This document shows, piece after piece, positions 23,905 through 35,789 of a stretch of 64,000 nt of DNA (within the stretch, counting starts at the first letter, position 1; each line of letters starts with the position of its first letter). This stretch comes from Pieris napi (lineage: Eukaryota; Arthropoda; Insecta; Lepidoptera; Pieridae). The notes below the pieces were generated by a model that was not told where the DNA came from, ran no database searches, and saw only the letters and a list, made by a program, of their open reading frames with translations. The stretch spans positions 6,200,001 to 6,264,000 of the forward strand of contig NC_062239.1 of assembly GCF_905475465.1 (NCBI RefSeq), read 5' to 3'. The position numbers and the translations under genes are program-made.

Positions 23905-24172
23905 TGGCATGACTCTGAGGTTCCAAAAGCTTACACAATCACAGCCACACTCTCAGAGTGTACACACACACACATTCCTACTCATACATTCACGTATACT
24001 TAAGGTCTTATACGACTTTCTTTTGATTAGATGTAACACTGAGACTACTTTTTTTTATTGTTTAAAACCACCAACCACGGAATACCTAATTGTAATTTAG
24101 TCACCCACATCACAGAGGCTCCCTAGTGTGGGGACTAGCGATAGATGAATTTTGTCACAACCATATTTCTGT
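23905..24172 (+). repeat. Interspersed repeat H, copy 1
   Basis: This matches an inverted copy at 28190-28462 across about 265 bp, sharing catgactctgaggttc, cacattcacg, accacggaatac and gaattttgtcacaa. It has no credible ORF. The family is unknown to me. Confidence 0.7.
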
Positions 24173-24211
24173 CATTAATGTTTTTATTATTATTGACAGA
24201 AATATGGTTGT
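24157..24211. repeat. Perfect 18-bp inverted repeat (hairpin)
   Basis: Arms at 24157-24174 (acaaccatatttctgtca) and 24194-24211 are exact reverse complements with a 19-base spacer. It overlaps the right end of repeat H copy 1 and may be a small inserted element or half of a terminal inverted repeat. Confidence 0.85.
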
Positions 24212-24348
24212 ATTACACAGTTAAGCAACGCTAAATATTACATATTAATATTACATACGGGTGTCATCGAATTACTTTTAATTAGCTGAATGGCACTGGG
24301 TTTTTGACATTTGTTGTTAAATTATAGTGGATTAGTTTGAAAAAAGCC

Positions 24349-24530
24349 AGGTCTGTGCCTCAGCTCATTTGCTTCTGCTTGTGTTTGTGTTCACCCTTCT
24401 GTGCCTGACAAAAATCGAGTTGAGTCTAAGGCATGTGTTCTCACTGTACGAGCGAGTTTTAGAAGCGCACATTAATAAAACTCCACAGCCAGGGTTCGAA
24501 CCTACAACCTCGAACCTCGTGTTGGCCTAG
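24349..24530 (-). mobile_element. SINE-A, diverged copy
   Basis: The reverse SINE-A has aggtctgtgcctcag at its 3' side and agggttcgaacctacaacct, then gttggcctag at its head. The body is shortened. Confidence 0.75.
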
Positions 24531-24916
24531 TTTGATCTAATTTTACTATTAATAATATAGCTTTTTTATTACTTTTTTTTACTTTTAGCTTATGTATAAT
24601 ATTTTCCAAATAATAGCTCTGTACGGAGCCAGGCTAATTCGCTAGTATAAAACTGCTTATGTCACACAAGTAACATGTAATTAACAGAGTATTCGTAATA
24701 ATCAATCTATGTACGACCAGTGATAGGAAAGACATAAAAAATGATGAGTTTAAAACAAGTGAAGCTTGTTTCTAGGTTGTGGCTGAGGAAAGAGCGGTTT
24801 CATAAGCGGTTTTTGTACTAGTCTTTACGTCGATTGGGCGATTAATCTCTATTGAGACTGGCCGATAAATCATGAAATTGTAATGCAAGAATATGCGCAC
24901 GTTCTTTTTTATATAC

Positions 24917-25140
24917 CAATGGCGCTACCACCTTTCAGATTTCTGTACCGTGATCATTTCTAATAGGAAAACAAGGTGCCTGACAAACATCGTCGACTTT
25001 TTGGGTCTTAGTCATTCCGGCCTCACCGTACGAGCGAGTGTTAAATGGGGACCTAGAAAGAAATTCCATTGGTCCAGTCCACAGCCGGGGATGAAACCCA
25101 AGGATGAGGGTCGCTCGATGAAACCACTAGGTGAACACTC
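24917..25140 (-). mobile_element. SINE-A, diverged copy
   Basis: The reverse SINE-A runs from caatggcgctaccacc (3' end) to the head near 25140. The body is shortened, and the B-box complement is mutated (ggggatgaaaccc). Confidence 0.75.
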
Positions 25141-25484
25141 TATGCACGTAGGTAGGTACGTACACGCTCATTACCTACCAAAATTTAAACAAGGTAAATT
25201 TTACGGGATATTATTCAGGGGATTTTAACCCAAAACCATATCATAAATAAAGTTAATTTTTATTAACAAGATAAAACAAATAAAATCGTTACTTTAATAG
25301 CCACGCGTTCAAGTTTCGTGTATGAAAAGTCGTGACAGATGCTCAGATGCGATCGTGTGAATTTGATAGTGAAATAACGTTTTCAATTCTATAACTACCG
25401 ATCGTAAGGTAGCGTCGGCAAAACAATAAAATATTATAATTACACTTGTAATCTGTAAATAACTTCAGTTCAGATGCATTGCAT

Positions 25485-25690
25485 GGCGAGCTTCACTCGT
25501 GTTCATTATTACGCGCTTTCAATTTTCTCTTTTTATTTCTTCTTTTATTGGTGCCTCTTCATTACTGGAGGTTGGCCGTCACCCTCGTGAAGCGTGTCTT
25601 GTCCGAATGCAATGCTCTTACGCAATCGCAATACCCGTCCCTAACGTTACGAAGCCATGATTTTTCTCTTAATCGTCAATTATTCAAACT
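25485..25690 (+). repeat. Interspersed repeat I, copy 1
   Basis: Shares ggaggttggccgtcacc, gtgaagcgtgtcttg, cctaacgttacgaagccatg and the following T-run with a copy at 63860-64000. The end beyond the T-run is not conserved. Function and family are unknown. Confidence 0.65.
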
Positions 25691-25694
25691 TTCT

Positions 25695-25795
25695 TGAAAG
25701 GCTGCAACGCACCCGCGAGCTCCCTGGGATTGAGAGTGTCCATGGGCGACGGCGGTATCACTTAACATCAGGTGAGCCGCAGTAAAACAGCCAAT
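25695..25795 (+). mobile_element. LINE-B 3' end fragment
   Basis: The plus strand reads gcaacgcacccgcgagctcc, gtgtccatgggcgacggcgg and acatcaggtgagcc, the end of the LINE-B ORF. It directly follows repeat I. Confidence 0.7.
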
Positions 25796-25799
25796 ATAT

Positions 25800-26955
25800 A
25801 AAAAAAAGGGTGCGTGTACTTATGTACGCGCGTAAGAAGTTATAATTCTTTGGCATTATTAAAAATAGTTTTTGATTGCATGCAAATAATTAATAACAAT
25901 TAAATAATCAAAGACTGAAAAAGGAGTCATTATAGTCAATAAAGTTTTGTTTACATTTGAAAAATTAAATAAATATTTATTTATTATTATTCTCTTACAT
26001 TAAGTGTAACATAAATTCTATTATTATTCGAATGTTGTTTTTAAATTATGTGCAATGCCGTAGCATTTTCCGTGGGCTTCACTTCATTCTGTTAATTTTG
26101 TGTCACGGTGCGCGCGCATCGTAAAATTTCACTCTCATCAATTTTTCATAACGTGCCTAAAGAAGTAGGTATAACTTCAAAAACGTATACGTATACCAGT
26201 TTGTTTTTTCCTACTACATAGGACACCTAATGGTCTATCAACCACACGATCAGGTAGATCTGTGGGCGTAAGGCAAGCAAGTGGGTAGTGTCAAATATCC
26301 CCTTTACAAAGGGACTTTATTTGCTAAAACTAGGTCTGGTGGGCTTGGTGTATCACCAGGCACTTGACTAGGTACTCCGGAAATATCCTCAAAATTACTG
26401 TGTTACTTACAACTTGTGTTACTTATATATATATTATATATACAACTACAACTTCATAAATATTTTTTTATATCTATGAAAGTTTTATATTATATTTTCA
26501 CCTTTTTTTTCTATCTGTACCTAGCTGCCGAAATTTCGAAGATGCAGTGATGAACTAATCCTACCGTATAGAGGTCACATTCGTGTGGCCGGTGCTTTAA
26601 TTATGCTAATGATACTATGAGTGCTACTTTCTACTCACGAAAACACAGATCATACGAAATCAGTTCAAATGTACGTGGTGTCAGCACTCACGTTAATTTA
26701 AAGTCACGTTCCAAATTTAAAAATTAGAATTGTCAGACCTGAGTGTTTTAATTTTAATTTATTATATTATTATTCATAAACTTAATGGGAATTTAACAAG
26801 TTCTAGTTAAAATACGCTTAGTTAATAGTAAGTGGTAGTTATTTCTATTTAATCAAGTGACTTTTTGATTAAAACCTATTTAATTACAGATAAAGAAATA
26901 AAGGAGTTTTACAAGTTTTCATACTATAATAGATCTGAAATGAAAACTTACAAGA
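25800..26955. other. AT-rich sequence, no gene recognised
   Basis: No gene or family repeat is seen. A unique patch at 26230-26400 is GC-richer. Confidence 0.4.
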
Positions 26956-26957
26956 AA

Positions 26958-27260
26958 TAAAATAAATCAGTGGCGCTACAACCATTTTTTAGGTCTGGGC
27001 CTTAGATTTTTGTATCTGTTTCATGATCATTTGTCAATCTTATAGGCAAGTAGGAGATCGAGGAGGAGCCTCATTTGCCTGACACACGCAGTCGACTTTT
27101 TGGGTCTAAGGCAAGCCTGTTTCCTCTCGATGTTTTCCTTCACCGTTTGAGCGAATGTGAAATGCGCACATAGACAGAAAGTCCTTTGGTGCACAGCTGG
27201 GGATAGAACATACTTCCTTAGGGATGAGAGGCGCACGCTTAAGCCACGAGGCTAACACTG
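26958..27260 (-). mobile_element. SINE-A, near full length
   Basis: The complete reverse copy runs from aataaatcagtggcgctaca (3' end) to the head gaggctaacactg. The B-box complement has decayed to ggggatagaacat, so it is unlikely to be transcribed. Confidence 0.85.
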
Positions 27261-27569
27261 CAAGTAACTATTTCCTCCTAAATCCCACCGCAATATATTC
27301 ATATAATTATATCATAGAAAACGTTTTTATCAAAAGAACACAAAGAATTCACCACTGAACCATATATAATATTTCTTTTAGTTTACAAGCTTCTCTTAAC
27401 GTAAATTTAGCTTAAAAATTATTCACTAGCGGAAAGACATACAAAGGTATATTATGAAGTGGGAAAAGAGAAGAAAGACAAGAAACTTTAGACGGAGAGT
27501 CTTCTTTCTTGAATGCTGTACAACATCGAATGTAAATAATGAAAAATCGCGTTTATAAAGATGTTATTA

Positions 27570-27760
27570 CTGTATATTATTCAACTCCAGTGGTGTCAAT
27601 CCACGGGCCTAGACAGAAGACTGAAACCATTTGAATTACTGAATTAGTGTTAGTGCACGTTTTTATAAAGTACTAAACAGTGGTAAGTGGAAATTATAGT
27701 AGGTACAGAAGAACAGAGGTCTCCTTAATAGAGACTGTTAGTATTGGGCAGTTTCTTATG
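27570..27760 (+). repeat. Interspersed repeat M, copy 1
   Basis: Diverged similarity to 52972-53165: attcaact...cagtggtgtca-like start, gaatta...gtgttagtgc, gtggtaa-tgga, and a ggtctcc/gtcttccc block. Alignment by eye only. Confidence 0.45.
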
Positions 27761-27764
27761 TTAA

Positions 27765-28185
27765 TTATCCTTTTTAGGTTAGACTTAAATTACTTATAAG
27801 TTACTTAAGTTAGTCTAGGTCGTAATTATCCATGATGTCTTAGTAAAGACACATGTATAAAACAAAAGATGTTACATTTAAGTAATAAATAATTAATAAA
27901 AGCTTTCGAATTGAATTTTTAATGCGATACTATAGGGCTATAGTACGTTGACGAAGGAGGTTTAACCTTATCATTTTAAGTAAAACGTGATACGCACTCT
28001 GAAAATATTAATGAAGTATCTGTATCCGACACGTGGGGATTAGGGCGGAATCACATCCGCTTTTGGTGTCTTGTTTTAATTGAAGAATCTAAGGGTTAGA
28101 TCGTGAGCTCGACATTCAACGCGCATAATTCCTATGGCATACATTTTGAACTAAATCAAAAATATATATATATTTATGTCAAAAG
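27765..28185. other. No gene recognised
   Basis: AT-rich sequence without a visible exon or shared repeat. Confidence 0.4.
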
Positions 28186-28189
28186 GGTT

Positions 28190-28462
28190 GTGACAAAATT
28201 CATATATCGCAAGTCCCTGGGGAGTCCCTGTGTTTTGGGTAACTAGATAACAAGTATTCCGTGGTACATGTTAAAACAGTTTTTTTTAGTAATTTTAGTG
28301 TTACCTATAACTATGTCTTATAAGACATTAGGCATGCGTGAATGTGTGAGTGTGTGATTGGGTGTGTATGCACATGTATTTGAGTGTAGCTGAGAGTTAT
28401 TATGATCGTGCGCTGTGTCTTTGTTAGTTTTTAGAACCTCAAAGTCATGGCAAGATACGTAG
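28190..28462 (-). repeat. Interspersed repeat H, copy 2
   Basis: Inverted partner of 23905-24172. The ORFs overlapping it on both strands are incidental. Confidence 0.7.
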
Positions 28463-28464
28463 AA

Positions 28465-29145
28465 TCGAAATCCAATTTGCCTAGCGTAACTTTTATGTTG
28501 CTAGTTTTGTTTTTAACTAAGAAGTTTTTAACCAGGAATAAACATATACATAGTCTAAGTTTTACAATTTTTTTCCTGAAACTAGGAAGTAATATGGTAA
28601 TTTGTATACAGGGAATAATTGTATCTTTACACAAACCAAAAATCCTGGGTCTGATCCAAAATCCCGGCTAAACATAATACCTTCGTCGTATGAAATATAC
28701 CGTATTGCATAAACCCATCCACGGGCAATTTTGTCAAAATTTCAACATTAATATCAATATGAGCAAAAAAGACCCCAGGCTTTATTTATAAAGCCGACCC
28801 ATAACCCTTTATGTTACGCGAATTAAATTTCTTTTGCCGTCATTTCCCGTGCATTATCTCGGTTAAAATCATAATGGTGGGATGCTGGGGTACAATGGGG
28901 GCATATTTGGCCCCCGGTTCATTAATGTTTACTGAAGAATTTTATTAAAATGTTGCGTGGGGTTACGGGTTAATTATTTAGATGTCTGAGTAATCTGGTT
29001 GGTTGACGTTATGTATGTGAGGTTGACGTTAGGGGATTATTAAAATGAAGATTTATTTACGCTAAATTAATATACATACTTAAATTAAAAATGTCGCAAA
29101 GTTGAATAAACTTATCAAAAAAGCAAGGTAATATTATGAATAAAT
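28465..29145. other. Unique sequence, possible conserved non-coding block
   Basis: The part at 28790-28985 is GC-richer, low in repeats, and rich in ATTA/TAAT sites (cattaatgtttactgaag, gggttaattattta). It has no coding potential. That it is conserved or regulatory is only a guess. Confidence 0.25.
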
Positions 29146-29148
29146 ATA

Positions 29149-29335
29149 CAGTCAAACCCGTTTATGACAACATAGTTTAGAACAACATATCGGTTATATT
29201 GACCAAAATCAAAGGTCCCGGCTGAATTCTATTGTATTAGTTACTTAATAACGTCTTACTCAATACTTACGGCTATCGGTTTTTACGACCAAATATGAGT
29301 AGTCCCTTTAATGTCGTTTTAACAGATTTTGAGTG
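29149..29335. mobile_element. Tc1/pogo-like MITE, 187 bp
   Basis: The left end cagtcaaacccgtttatgac and the complement of the right end (cactcaaaatctgttaaaac) are diverged terminal inverted repeats. The CAGTCAAACC...GTCGTT type of end is common in insect Tc1/mariner/pogo elements, which duplicate TA; TA is kept on the left (29147-29148) but not on the right. It is an old, non-coding copy. Confidence 0.6.
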
Positions 29336-29339
29336 AATT

Positions 29340-29905
29340 TTTGAATTTAGAACGTTTGATCAAACACGATTTTATTGGGTAGTTACGATTTCGTTCGAAT
29401 TTTAAAAATTAAAGTGCTCTGAATAATTTGTATCAGCCTGCAAAACAATATAATTTGACAATTAACTTGCAACACTGCGACTTATATGAGAATCGGAACG
29501 CTTAGGACTCAACAAAGCATATAACTTCCGTTTATTTAAGTATAATTTAACCAAAATATACCTAAATTTGATACAAGGAGAAACTTCTAAGCGGCCATCT
29601 GGCGTAAGAAATTATAATAATGACTTTGCAGACGAGCCTTTTTTCTTAAACTCGCATTAAGGTAACGACCATTGTAAGATTATGTAAAAGGTGCTGATAT
29701 ATCGCGTTATAGATAAATTCAAATTTGGAATTTTTTGCATTTCTGGCCTTAAACCTTAGGCCTTAAAGGTTGTATATGTAGGTACATAAATATCCGTATA
29801 TGACAAAAGGCGACCTTTAATAGAATTCTCTCTTAGGCTCAGTAGTTAAGACTTTATTTTAATTTCAGAGACCGAGTTCGATATAAATGTAATATGATTT
29901 TTGTA
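29340..29905. other. AT-rich sequence, no gene recognised
   Basis: No exon, RNA gene or shared repeat is visible. Confidence 0.4.
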
Positions 29906-29907
29906 TA

Positions 29908-30072
29908 CCTGACGTGTTACCATCGCCCATAGGCATTTACATTGCCATAGGGCACGCAAATGCGTTGCTAGTTTCTTAAGAATTGATACGCTCTTTTCTA
30001 GAAGGACCCTAAGCCGAATTGTTTCAGAAATTCCGTGAGCAGCTGGTTTCACATAGTGGTGGACGAGGTAAT
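29908..30072 (-). mobile_element. LINE-B C-terminal fragment
   Basis: The plus-strand blocks gcacgcaaatgcgttgc, aagaattgatacgctctttt and agcagctggtttcacatagt identify LINE-B. The minus-strand reading is broken by frameshifts. Confidence 0.7.
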
Positions 30073-30074
30073 GC

Positions 30075-31225
30075 TTAAAAAATAAGCAATGGTCTAACTT
30101 TATATAATAGTTTAACTAAGTGATACTTAAGTAAGAAATACAAAATCCCAACGAACCCTTCCAGATTTCGTTATTCGTTCAAAATTCCTCTTTACATTTT
30201 AAGTGTCTGAGCATCCCCTTGGGCCCCTCCCGGCCAAATCGTTAGCCGTCTACAATATTTGCATTACTCATTATGCTGCATCCATATTTAATTAGGATAT
30301 TTTCTTCAGGAAAATCGGGTTTCGTGTTTATGATATCGGATTGGATACTACTTATTATTTTTGCACGATATTCTTAATTTCTCTAAGAATCCCTCCACCG
30401 TATGCGACAAGACACTCACAATTGTTCCACGTGACTTTTACGATCACGAATTACTAGCATAATTCGCTAATTTTATCTAAATATGACACTCAATTTGAGG
30501 AAATTGATAATTTCCACCTCACCAAAGAGTATGTGTGGAAATATTTGAAGAGGCGGGAAGACTGACTTGGAAATATTAAGTATTGCTTGTCGTTTGTTTA
30601 CTTTTAATTTCAGTTTTCTTTTATTTTTGTCTATTAATGTACTTATGTTTTCGGTTTCATATAATATATTGTTATGTAATCTATTTTGGCTTTATATATT
30701 GTCTAAGTGTTTTGTTTTATAATATGTATATGTTAGCTGTAATATTACTAATAATTAATAAATAAACAACAGTTTTACGTTATAAAGCATTGTAAACTTA
30801 GATATGTTTAAACAATGACTTTCAAATATATTGCATCTTTAACTTATTTAAAATTTAATTTAATTATACAGATTATAAGAAACATTAAGGTGATTAAAGA
30901 TAAAAACATGACAACCTACACAATATACTTATTTTTGAAAGGATAAACAACTATTAATATAAATTAGGCTTTCTCAACTGGTATGTGATTACCGCGAATA
31001 CTCTCCCTTCCCCAATCGGGCACTTGAAATCGATTGGCATTTAATTTGGTCTCTGGCTGCTTCTCAAACACGGCTAATGGCTGAACAAACTTCCTCTTAC
31101 GGCTTTAATTATAACTTTAAGTCGTTTTATTATTAAGGGGCTTTTTCCGGTGTTATCTATTGAAAATACTAAGAATTCTTAATCTATATTATTTTATGAT
31201 TGTAAAACAATGTGAATCTATGTTA
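30075..31225. other. Unique sequence with GC-richer blocks
   Basis: No gene is seen. Blocks at 30180-30330 (with an octamer-like ATTTGCAT) and 30990-31130 are repeat-free and could be regulatory DNA. A hydrophobic 60-codon ORF at 30583-30765 is AT-driven and not credible. Confidence 0.3.
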
Positions 31226-31229
31226 CATT

Positions 31230-31479
31230 AAAAAAAATCACTGGCGGTATAACCTTTTTAGGTCTGGGCCTCAGATTTATGTATCATGATCATTAGTTAA
31301 TCTTAAACCGTAGATTTTTTGGGTCTAAGACATGTCGGTTTCCTCACGATGTTTTCCTTCACCGTTCGAGCAAATGTTAAATGCGACCATAGAAAGAAAG
31401 TCCATTGGTGCACAGCCGGGGATCGAGCTTATGACCTCAGGTATGGGAGTCGCACGCTGAAGCCACTAGGCCAACACTG
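31230..31479 (-). mobile_element. SINE-A, near full length with internal deletion
   Basis: The reverse copy runs from cactggcggtataacc to ccactaggccaacactg. The B-box complement is good (ggggatcgagct). The stretch between the 3' region and the gtcgactt block is deleted relative to other copies. Confidence 0.85.
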
Positions 31480-31956
31480 TAGTGATAATTAGGTGGTACA
31501 ATAAGTTTCATGTGTTGTGAAGTGTAAGTGTTCATACCAAAAATCTTGTAAAACCAATTTGTATTAAATAATCTACAGGAAACGTGTTTAGTCAAAAGGA
31601 TAAGACTCGAAATAGAGTCGTGCGCAAACGCGGAAATTGTGTAAAATTAGCGACCTATCGATCTATCAGGATCGATGGAAATAGATCTCGAGAATTGCTT
31701 TTGAGAGCCAAAGTTATGTCTTTATCTGCCAGGAATGTGTAACACGAAAAGGTATTTTTTTGTAACGACAACATTCTGTCCAAAAACAAATTGACCCACT
31801 ATTGGCTCTATGCAAACAATATTTTAACACCGCACCGTGGAACGCGTATGTAAAGCATTACAAACGTTAAATAATGTAAAAAAAAATGACATGTACCTAA
31901 TAGCTATATTAAAAAAAATGTGATAGTAAAGAAATTGTTTTTGTCGGCTTAGTATT

Positions 31957-32219
31957 GTGATTCATGTGCACTTTTTTATTATTCATCTATCCTTTTTTAG
32001 TTTAATTTTTTGTTTCTGTTTTAGTTTTGTCTTAATAACTATAGTATGTATGTATTATGTATTTTTGCACTTCCTTACCTTATCTAATTTTAATTTAATT
32101 TAGTTGCCTGGAAGACATCGCTCGAAAGCGATAAGGCCGCCAGTTGCCCTCCTTTTCATTTAATTATGTTCAATTTTTATTATGTTAATGAACGAAGTGT
32201 TAATAAATAAATAAAGAAA
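31957..32219 (+). mobile_element. LINE-J 3' end
   Basis: This is the longest plus-strand LINE-J copy: an upstream T-rich region with tttttgcacttccttacc, then gttgcctggaagac, a hairpin ATCGCT-CGAA-AGCGAT (32117-32132), aaggccgcc, cgaagtgttaataaataaat and a tail. It carries no coding sequence. Confidence 0.75.
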
Positions 32220-32224
32220 ATAAA

Positions 32225-33060
32225 CATTGTTCTTTTTTCATACATCTTTTAGTAACTGTTTGTCACTGTTAAACGCGTTACCTACATCGAAAATACACAA
32301 TATAGGTAATTTACTTAGGTGTTTAAACCAGTTCTCAGCGTTCCCTATTCGTATGAAAAAAAAAATCGGTTGTCTGTAAAGTCGGTTTACTGACGATAGT
32401 TGAACGTGACAACGTCATAAGAAAATATTGATGGGATAAAAAAAAAGTTGCATTTTTCAAAAAAAAAATTAAATTTTATTTGTTTGATAGGTATTTTGTA
32501 TGGATATAGAGATGGAGGTAAATGGAAATCACAATTGAATTGATCAAGTTACATTTATTTGTACGCATAAATACAATTATGTCAATTTTGTATGGAACGC
32601 CTCAGAGCGAGGTAACGCCGCATGAGTCATGTTTTTTCATGCGTGCAGCCGGCTCCATCGAATTATAAGACGTTGTCACGTCAAAAAAAACAAAACTGGA
32701 TAATATTTGGCACATAGATTCCATTCAATATTGATCGAAACGTCAACCCCTCCCTAATCACCCTTATTGACAAAGTGCACTTTAGTGCTTACAAAATGGC
32801 TGGTCCCAGACCAGTATCAAACTACACGTTAATATCACAAACGATTTTGAATCTTATCGCCTTGGAATAGGGTTGTGTGTATGTTTTAGTTTGTTTTGCA
32901 TTGTCAGCGTATTGACAAGCATTGAGCGGATTACACCGGCCCTATGTGATCGCCATTGTTATTGCGATGTAAACACAAAGCAATAAAATACCTATTTTCT
33001 TTACTACGTGATGTATTCAAATTATTAAATATCCCAATTATTCTTCCAACTAGCAAGCAT
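32225..33060. other. Unique sequence with possible regulatory block
   Basis: No gene is seen. The block at about 32745-32990 contains tgtaaacacaaag (forkhead-like), ccattgttatt (Sox-like) and ggattac (bicoid/Otx-like) within 60 bp near its right end. It is free of recognised repeats. Confidence 0.3.
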
Positions 33061-33064
33061 ACTA

Positions 33065-33475
33065 AATCTTAATATACATATATAAATTACGTGTCACGTT
33101 TGTCCGCGATGGACTCCTAAACTACCGAACCGATATCAATCAAATTTGCACACCGTGTGTAGTTTGATCAAACTTAAAAGATAGGATTAGCTTACATCTC
33201 AATCTATACCCGCAATATTATTTTAATGCAAAATATTTGTTTATTATTTGATAGGCACAATTCAAACAGATGGCGCTGTGTTTTAAGTTTTAAGTACCAA
33301 CGTTTCACATAAGCTACAATTTAATGGCATAATCACCACCACCAACCACAAAAAAGCATGGTGGTCCCCATGGCTGATGTTCTCCTACCGTTTCCCTTGA
33401 ATAGTTTGCTACTATGTAATATAACAAAATCCTTAGCCACGGCAAAGCTTGGCCGGTCTGCTAGTATATAATAAA
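33065..33475 (-). repeat. Interspersed repeat F, copy 2
   Basis: Inverted partner of 22432-22775, about 65 bp longer because of extra sequence at about 33325-33390 (with ccaccaccaacc). The ends acgtgtcacg and ggccggtctgctagtat are kept. Confidence 0.7.
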
Positions 33476-33479
33476 TTAA

Positions 33480-34005
33480 ATAGGCTGCTTCATATCTACC
33501 CGCTCACCGTCTACAATATAAAAATACGACTAAAGGACTGGCTTCGGAGCATACCTTGCGCAGTGTTAGAGATGCTTTTAAGACCTAGTATGTAACACAC
33601 TTTTTTCATTCACTCACTGACTCACTCACACATTTGCACCCACACACTCACTCATGAACTCAGGCGTGTTGATAACAGTTGAAAAGTAAATAAAATAAAA
33701 TAAAAGATGTAATTAAATTTTTATAAGGAATATTTTAAGGAATTGATACTTAAGTTTTTTTTGGAAGAGCTGGGAACTTTGACAGGTATTTCTTACTTAA
33801 AAGGGTTCCCAAATCTTACACATTGTAATGCATATGTACTTAAAATGAATAAACAGATTTTTTTAAACTCATGTATTAAATTAATGTTAAAAATAACTCC
33901 AAGTCCGTCTTAATGAAACACTATCAACAAAATTGCCTGTTGTTTACGGGTTTATAAAAAGCTCGATTTTCGGCGAAATTATGTTTTGGATTGAATTACT
34001 TGACT
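33480..34005. other. No gene recognised
   Basis: A short cact/cactca-rich stretch (33608-33660) lies in AT-rich DNA. I see no exon. Confidence 0.4.
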
Positions 34006-34009
34006 TAAA

Positions 34010-34165
34010 GTCCTATGGGCAGAGGGCAACCAGCGTAGAAAACCAGCCTTATCGGTCCTGGGCGCCTCTCTTAATTTCACTCCAGCCTCTCCAGCGTCTG
34101 CCACGTTTCTTTTTGCTTTGGGGATTGTATGGCCCCGTATGGGGACCCATTTCCACATTCGGCGT
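34010..34165 (-). pseudogene. LINE C-terminal pseudogene
   Basis: The minus strand reads KKKRGRRWRGWSEIKRGAQD, a stop, then GWFSTLVALCP and a terminal stop. This matches the very end of LINE pol proteins (RGRPW-RW---IK, AQDR--W--LV-ALCP). One internal stop replaces a conserved residue. The plus-strand ORF overlapping it is a shadow. Confidence 0.7.
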
Positions 34166-34209
34166 TTATAGACCTGTCAATTGGCACCTCATAGCTCATA
34201 GCTGATGGT

Positions 34210-35610
34210 TAAAGATTTAGGCTGATGATAGGCTGACCTATGTATATTGTATATACATTGTATATCTCCAATAGGTATGGGAGACATAAATCTAGCAATA
34301 GGTATTAATATAAAGGAATTCGTTTTACTAAGATCTCTAGTCAAAGTAGGTACTAGTCGAACAAACTTGTGATTGAGTTTAAATTATCTTACAAGACGTG
34401 TGTTGTGTAATCCGGGATCACTTGAGACATTGGGCATTGCTTTCTCGAGATTTTGATCCCACTTTGGATAGAACATAGAAGATATATATAGAGCAGTTAA
34501 TTTAATTTTTAATCACGTAGCCCATCAAAAATAGCTACTTTAATTCAATTTTGAATGTACAATTATTATAATTGTACACATTTGAGATTTCTTCACTATA
34601 GAAATTGACATATTCTAGTGACAAATTACTTAGGACAGAACTTACAAATATATTAACTCAAATGTATTATAATGTATGGTAACGTATTGTGTAATTTTTT
34701 TTTTAACACCAGAAACTTGTTCTGTTTATAAGATAACATTTGTTGTCAAATACGACAGCTTCTAATACGACCTTACGTGCAATTAAAATGAACAATTAAA
34801 CTTTATTTAAATTAACCAATACCATTACATTCTTTCCTTTTTATACAGACACTAGGACCTTCTTGTGTTCAGACTATTTCAAAGTACAAAAAAAAAGAAA
34901 AATTAATTCGTAACCGAGTGGTCTCTATATAGATCCATCAATCAATTGACGTGAACGGGATTACGGCGTGACGTTGTCTGTGACTTAACTCAGTTAAATA
35001 TAACCCACCATATCCAGACCGGCGCCATCTTGTCACGCAATCAGAGATTCGGTTATGATATGTAACAGGAGTGAATTGGTTCATTGGTCAAGACATTTAT
35101 TTAAACTGCAGTCCTGATATTAAAAATATGTATATTTAAAGAAAATAGTTTGTGATTGAATTTTGGATATGAAAATATACGCAGATTTTTTTCTAGAACA
35201 CGCCTTGATTAGTGGTTAGTCAGCGCTAAACTTATTTTGAAATATTAAGAGATTTTGATTGGTAGTATTGATCGAAAGAACTTTTCACATAAAAACTATA
35301 TTTATCTAAACAAAAATCACAATTCTTATTCAGGGGTAAAAGTGCCTTAAAATAAATTAACGATTTTGATACTCCATTGTCATATATCCATAACTTACAT
35401 TAACAAAAGATAGCTTATTATAAACATATACCTTCTAAAGATAGCTATTATAATGATAATAGGACAATATTGTGTAGGTACTACAAGATTTAAGAAAAAA
35501 TAGATTAAATCGCGATCTCTTTAACTCTAGTACTAACATAGATAATAAATAGCATTATCTATGATTCCCAATTACCCAACTGAATTTAATTTCAACGTTA
35601 TTTGGAATTT
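34210..35610. other. AT-rich sequence, no gene recognised
   Basis: No exon, RNA gene or family repeat is visible. A GC-richer patch lies at 34920-35060. Confidence 0.4.
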
Positions 35611-35616
35611 TTGACA

Positions 35617-35785
35617 GAGCAGTGCTGATCTATTCCTGAGGTTGAACGTTCGATCCCCGGCTATGCTTAGACCCAAGTCAACAGAGTGTATGAGGCACAG
35701 AAGACTATTCATCTACTTGCCTATAAGAAAAAGAAATTTGAAATAAATACAGAAATCTGAGGCCCAGACCTAAAAGGTTGCAGAT
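35617..35785 (+). mobile_element. SINE-A with internal deletions
   Basis: The head (gagcagtgctgatct, tgaacgttcgatccccggct) and the 3' part (gaggcccagacctaaaagg) are kept; most of the body between them is deleted. Confidence 0.75.
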
Positions 35786-35789
35786 CATC

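Noticed and set aside
24893..25228. 111-codon plus-strand ORF as a gene
   Set aside because: It is the antisense reading of a SINE-A copy.
30583..30765. Hydrophobic 60-codon ORF as a small membrane protein
   Set aside because: T-rich DNA gives Phe/Leu/Tyr/Ile-rich translations by chance; there is no promoter, homologous copy or conserved start context.
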